Assembly (NCBI GenBank): GCA_954871525.1
Contig: OX940868.1
Coordinates: 13,642,556-13,706,555 of the forward strand
Reading direction: 5' to 3'
DNA: 64,000 nucleotides
Origin: Parietaria judaica
Lineage: Eukaryota; Streptophyta; Magnoliopsida; Rosales; Urticaceae
Of the stretch, positions 58,974 through 64,000 are shown piece by piece (the first letter of the stretch is position 1; the number at the start of each line of letters is the position of its first letter). Position numbers and translations under genes: made by a program. The notes beneath the pieces were generated by a model. The model ran no database searches and was not told the DNA's origin. It saw only the letters and a program-made list of their open reading frames with translations.

Positions 58974-59496
58974 TCATTAAGTGATTGTCACTTGGTGAAC
59001 TATTATGTCGTTTTGATGGGAGGTTATTTTCATCTTCATGAAAATTTTATTTCCTTCGATTGATTTTCGAGAACAATTCAGGGGCTTAAATGTAAAGGGA
59101 TTTGGCGGGTGTTTCAAATTCTTTTGCAACTTGAAATTTTCCCTTGACTTGAATCGCAACTGATTCGGTTTGATTTCGAATCATTTTCTATGCATGGGAG
59201 AACACGTGGCGCGCAGCGTGTGCCTTTTTCTTTCGATCTTTTGCGCTGAGCTTCGAGCCAATCGAAGTCTTGATTTGACAACGGTCTTGACTGAGGCTGA
59301 CACGCGTATTTCGGAGGTGATGGGGGTCTATTTAGCCCCTTCGGCTTCGATGCCATGATTGTGGCAGTTTTTGGAGATCGTGGAGGGTGGTTTTCAAGAA
59401 GTGGGCTCGCAGAGGTGAGTTTATATGTTTTTCAACTTGCTTTCCTCTTTATTCCTTTTGCATCTCTTCTCTCCTTTCTCTCCAAACAACGGGAAA

Positions 59497-61978
59497 ATGT
59501 CTGCCTCTGGTTCGAAGGGCGATGCGCTCCCTGCTGAGGGTTCCCTTTCCGTCGTTACTCTGGCGTATCTCTGGGAGCTCCGGAGCCTATACAACGTCCC
59601 CGATTTCATAGAGACTGAGGCTCCGGGCCCTCTGGATCGAGCCTTCGATGAGAGGCCGGGATGGTCATGCGTGTACGAAGCTTTTTTTGAAGCTGGGTTG
59701 AGTTTCCTCTCCCCGAAGTGGTCGTCGAGTTTCTTCGGTACATCGGCTTGGGTCCTGGGCAGCTGGTCCGCAATGCTTACCGGAATCTGGTGGCTCTAGG
59801 GGTCTTGTAGCGGGAGAATAGGGCGGTTCTCACCGCTGAGGACCTTGTGCGTCTGTATTACCCTAAAGGCGCTGGGAAATCTTCGGGCAGATTCTTTCTG
59901 AACGGGAGGTTGGGGAGGATTCTCAAAGGAACTCCCGACGTCCGCGGGGGGTGACGGAGAGGTTCTTCTTCTTGAGTGACAGTCGCCCCGACTCCTTGAA
60001 GCCTCCGAGATGGAGCTCAGGCCCTGCTGGTCCCCGAAGGCCTATTTATATGCTTTGTTGTTACAAAGAAATTTTGTGTCTCTGTTCAAACCTTTTATCT
60101 TTTTGTTTTTTTGTTCAGTGACCAAGATCGTGGTGCCGGAGGAGGATCCGAGGTTCCGTTCTCTCAAGAAGGCTTTGATCTCGAAGGGCGGAGTGGATTG
60201 GAGTGAATTACCGGTCGCTAGGATCCACATTTCAGGCTATTGGAAGTATCGGACTGACGCGGGTCAACCGATATCAGTTCCCCTATTGTCCGTCTTGGGT
60301 ACGTTTTCTGTTCCTCCTCACGGGGTGCTTTCTTGGGTATTTCCGAGGTGTTTCTCACCTCGTCTTTTTTATCTCGCAGAGCCCGAGGAGTCCATGAAGT
60401 CTTCGAGCAGCCAGCCTTCATCTCCTGAACGCCGCAAGGAGCCTGGCCAGGTCATCCACCACGTTTCCTTGGGGACTGATGAGACCCCCGAGGACGCTTT
60501 GTTGGAGACGCTGGTGGCGAAGGCGCAGGATGCCCAGTCATCCCGACGCGTCAAGGTGGAGGACAATGTGGCGCTTGATGCAGGGGCACGTTCTGAAGCG
60601 GGCCTCAAAGAGGTGGTCGTTCCTGCGAAGTCGTCGGACGATATTGCACCTCGTTCGGAGAAGCGCGACCGCTCTCCCGAGCTTGCCGAGGTGAACGTGG
60701 TTCCTCCGAAGCGGGGGAAGGTGATCTCGGAGCGTCAGACCAGGTCAACACGGTCAAACCCTCTAGGGTATGTTGCGCCTCCTCGCCGCCAAGATGAGAA
60801 GTTGAAGGCTCCGATGCCTCGGGAAGGAGGTAGTAGCCGTTCGGGGTGTGGAGGACGTCCGGGTACTCAGTCGATTTCGATTGAGTTCGCTAGTTCCCAC
60901 TCCCTGGTCGATTCTCCCCGAGCATCCTTGCGCTTTGTGGCCAGCTCGGGTCGCCGTGGTCATCCCCTCGATGTGCTCTCCCTGTCGCATGGCAGGGAGT
61001 ACGAGAAGGCGACGCATAATGGCATCAAGGTAACTTTCGTGATCTCGATATGGAGATATTGTATACCGAGGTGTTTCTCACCTCGTGATTTTTGTTTGCA
61101 GTTTCTAACCGCGATGAACGAGATGGTTCCTGTGTACAAAAATGATGTGGAGGCCTTGAGACTCGAGGTCACCGAGGCGGGCTCCGGTGGGCGTCTGAAG
61201 GAGGTTGAGTCCCTGCTTGCTAGAAGCGAAAAAGAGGTGCGGAACATTCAAGCTAAACTTCGTAAGGCAGAGGAGAACCTGTATTCGTCGAGGCTAGATG
61301 CTGATTTCCAGAAGGAGACGGTCGAGAAGTTGCAGGCCCAAGTCTCCGAGGAGCGCAACAAGTGCCGGTCTCTCGAGGATGAGGTGCATCACTTCGGGCC
61401 GAAGTGGCCAGGGTCGAAGTGCTTGAGCGGAGTCTGAAGACAGCTCGTGAAAGGCTGCTGAGGGCGACCGAGGAGCTCTAGGAGGCGAAGAGCGAGGTGG
61501 TCTTGGTGACCCGCCTCGCCATGTAGAATAATTTCAAGAAGCTCAATAAGAAAATAGAGCGTCGCAATGACACCATTGCCAAGCTTGGACTTCAGTTCGC
61601 GAAATTTACCTCTGCCCATAGGTCTCAAGGTACATGTCTGAATTTTCTCCGTGGTGTTTTTAGAGCTGCTACGTGCATAGGCATCCTTGGTGGAGTGATT
61701 GTGATGGGTTTTATTTCCCAAGTGGTGCTCCGCCTCGTGCCGCCGGCTCCGGATCTTCCCCGATCTCAAGTCCCACCTCATCTCGCCTTACCGACACCTC
61801 GGACAAGCGTCGTGACCACATTCTCCCCGTCGAAAAGAGCCAGGAAGAGGACCTCGATGATGCCGCTGGTGCGGAGGACACCCTAGATGTCGGTCTTGGC
61901 GAGAGTGAGGTTGCGGGAGACGACCAGGAGGAGAAGGAGGCCGGGGGCTAGGACGATGAAGCCGACGAGGAGAACTGA
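59497..61978 (+). pseudogene. antisense ORF of element C (Transposase_28-like)
   Basis: It starts MSASGSKGDALPAEGSLSVV, followed by the conserved WELRSLYNVPDFIETEAPGP and WSCVYEAFFEAGLSF block. The frame is then lost after 59690, while similarity continues (FLRYIGLGPGQLVRNAYRNL). Further exons: a VTKIVVPEEDPRFRSLKKAL piece from about 60118 after an intron, a charged region 60380-61030, and a coiled coil 61101-61420 (VESLLARSEKEVRNIQAKLR). The acidic tail ends at a TAG at 61949-61951, or at 61978 if that is read through. The gene lies opposite to pol, downstream of it, as in A. Function unknown. Confidence 0.7.
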
Positions 61979-62702
61979 CCAACTCAGGAATCTATTCCTG
62001 TTTTTTTTTTTTTTTTTGCTTTTTGCCCCAATTTGCTTGTGTTTGAGACAATGCGCACCTTTTTTGGTTGGGAGTCCAACCTGGGTGCTTTTAGATTTCC
62101 AGTTCACGATTTGCACACCTTTTTTGGTCGGTAGTCCGACTTGGGTGTCGTCACTTTGTTCCGACGAGGTGACTCTTTGTATTTTTTGAAACTCGGTGTT
62201 TCCTTCAATAAATATCCGCGCATATTATTGCCTTCTTTATAGTGTTTGCGTGCCCCGGTGTTCGGTTTGCATATACTCCCGCGCAATCTATTTGATCGAT
62301 CCCTAGATGTTTTCTTTTCGGGTCACTTTTCGTGTTGAAGTTGAGAGTGAGCCTTACTTCGAAATCGAATCCGATGAGATCTTAAGATGTGTGTGCGGCC
62401 GAGATGTATAGGCTAGGAAGAGGTGTTTTCTCGACGTGTTTGATTAACTCGAGGTGCTTTGATGCGCTTGTAAGCACTTTTTCCTCTTCCTTGTGAGCTT
62501 TGATGTCGCTCTTGGGTGGCGAGAGTTCGGTCGCTCCCATGCTTCCACCCCGAGGGGGGGGTGTTATCAAAGAAGAAATAGGAATTGATCTAGGTGATCT
62601 ATTGAATTTGGGAATGATTGGCATGTGCCTATGGTAGGCTGCCTACGTACCCGAGTTTTTCGGGATCAAGCCACTACGTAGTTCGAGGTGATATTTATCC
62701 TA
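61979..62702. other. spacer between antisense ORF and pol of element C
   Basis: A short direct repeat lies near 62056-62150 (CACCTTTTTTGGT...GTCCGACTTGGGTG, two copies), followed by AATAAATAT, which may serve polyadenylation of the + strand ORF. At 62640-62690 GGCTGCCTACGTACCC and GGGATCAAGCCACTACGTAG recur from elements A and B, 3' of their pol genes. Confidence 0.55.
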
Positions 62703-64000
62703 TTAAGAATAATATCTTTTTAGGTGTTGGGTGTTCCAACTTCGGAGGACTTTCAGTCCGTCTGAATTGATGAGTTTGTACACGTCGGGTTTCACTATTT
62801 CGGACACGATGTATGGTCCTTCCCAGTTTATACCCAGATTTCCAGTGTTTATTTCCGAGGTGTTTTGAAACACATTGCGAAGTACCAGGTCTCCTACTTT
62901 GAACGAACGAGGTCTAACTTTTGAGTTATAGTATCTTTCTATTACCTTTGGTAGTTTACGATCCTGCTCAAAGCTCTTTCTCATCGTTCTTCGATGTAGT
63001 CGAGCTGATCTTCTAGCATTTCTTCGTTTTCGTCTGGTTGATCCGAAAAAAATTCTCATCTTAGACTTAGCAATTCCGCATCGGCTGGTACCATTGCTTC
63101 GGATCCGTATACCAGCGCAAAGGGTGTTTCTCCGGTGGCTCGACAAGGTGTGGTTCAATATGCCAATAGCACCCCGTTTAGCTCTTCGGGCCATCTTCCT
63201 TTTTTGCTGTCTAATCTCTTTTTGATCACGTCCATTATCGTTTGGTTTGCCACCTCGGAATGTCCGTTTCCTTGTGGATATCTCGGGTTTGAGGTGTTAA
63301 GAGAGATTCCTTGCGTGGCGCAGAAGTTTTTGAAACTGCTAGAGATAAACTGTGGTCCATTGTCTGCGATGATCTCCTTCGGGAGTCCGTATCTGCAGAC
63401 TATGTTTTTCCATACGAAATTTTCCGCGTCTATGTATTTTATGTGTGCGTAGGCTTTGGCCTCAACCCACTTCGTGAAGTAGTCGGTCGCTATTAATAGG
63501 AACCTTGTTAGTCCTTTGGCTGATGGCATTGGTCCGACGATGTTCATCGACCATTTTGTGAATGGGTACGGTACTGTGACCGAGAACAACTTTAGTGCGG
63601 GTTGTCTGATGGTTGGCGCGTGCCTTTTGGAACGCATCGCATTTTCTCACATGCAACTCGCTGTCCTTCAGCATGGTGGGCCAAAAGAATCCTTGTCTTT
63701 TGACCTTGTTGGCCAGGGATCTTCCTCCGGAATTGTTCCCGCAACTTCCCTCGTGTACTTCGAGGATGACGTTTTTTGCATCGTCTTCCCCCAAGCATTT
63801 GAGGTATGGCCTGCTGAAACTTCTTTTGTAACGTGTCGTTTATTAGACAGAATCTCGAACTTTTGGCTCTCAATTTTCTGGCTTCTTGTCGATCCCAAGG
63901 TGTTTCTTCACCTCGTAGGAATTTGATTACTGGAGTTCTCCAGTCTTCCAGGCCGAGTTCAATGTTGTGGACTGTTAAGTCGATGCTTGGTGCATCTATT
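62703..64000 (-). pseudogene. integrase region of pol, element C
   Basis: Read from 63926 down. The zinc domain (ILEVHEGSCGNNSGGRSL, then KCDAFQ with the second Cys lost) is followed after a frameshift near 63620-63640 by a core with MNIVGPMP (Asn where the first catalytic Asp is expected), IIADNGPQF and GNGHSEVANQ. It is stopped by TGA at 63155-63157, with more breaks around 63000-63060. The C-terminal part (LVLRNVFQNTSEINTGNLGI to HLKRYYS, 62703-62950) is intact. Upstream pol is outside the window. Confidence 0.8.

Larger units (their letters stand above)
58273..64000 (-). mobile_element. Tat-lineage retrotransposon C, 3' part only in window
   Basis: Minus-strand order from the right edge: integrase, spacer with a GGCTGCCTACGTACCC-type sequence also seen in A and B, a region carrying an antisense ORF on +, polypurine tract and 3' LTR. 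It differs from A and B in LTR length and protein sequence, so it is another family of the same lineage. The 5' half lies beyond position 64000, so its second LTR and target duplication cannot be checked. Confidence 0.82.

Overview
The window looks like a chromosome of a flowering plant, most likely a eudicot. It is AT-rich, has intron-containing genes with GT/AG junctions, a long intronless PPR gene, an expansin-like B gene, a BUD13 splicing-factor gene, and dense layers of Mutator-like (MULE), hAT, Emigrant-type and Ty3/gypsy Tat-lineage elements. The species cannot be told from the sequence. All calls are by eye, and no database search was run.

Layout. 1-6.1 kb: small Mutator-type inverted-repeat elements (1432-3002, 3697-4165) and tandem repeats. 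6126-17267: one large MULE of 11.1 kb bounded by a 9-bp target duplication (TAAGAACAA). It carries a DUF1985-family gene on + (7076-10077) and a mudrA-type transposase on - (15566-12543), arranged convergently. Kilobases of a 16-bp palindromic module (TGTAACTTCAGTTACA and variants) lie between and inside them, and a short fragment resembling an arginine methyltransferase sits near the right end. Both genes carry small lesions. 17.3-22.6 kb: two hAT elements with 8-bp duplications, another Mutator-type foldback and degenerate repeats. 24.2-27.9 kb: two intact host genes, EXLB1 (+) and a PPR gene (-), tail to tail. 28.6-30.1 kb: another MULE. 31.6 kb: an Emigrant-like MITE. 32.1-35.3 kb: BUD13 (-), ten inferred exons in one uninterrupted frame.

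35.5-54.2 kb is a nest. A MULE of the same family as the 28.6 kb copy was entered by a Tat Ty3/gypsy element A (+ strand, 37091-54135, duplication AGTAT). The 3' LTR of A was in turn entered by a second copy B (- strand, 45466-53939). The two copies have complementary losses: A lacks protease, reverse transcriptase and the first RNase H but keeps a long antisense ORF. B keeps the enzymes but has lost nearly all of the antisense ORF. 55.1-58.2 kb holds a decayed second copy of BUD13. 58273 to the window end is the 3' half of a third Tat-lineage element C (- strand), again with an antisense ORF on +.

The live host genes appear to be EXLB1 (cell wall), the PPR gene (organelle RNA processing) and BUD13 (pre-mRNA splicing and retention complex); they are functionally unrelated. 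The most distinctive feature is the palindromic TGTAA/TTACA repeat content inside the large MULE, with related, weaker arrays inside two other Mutator-type elements.
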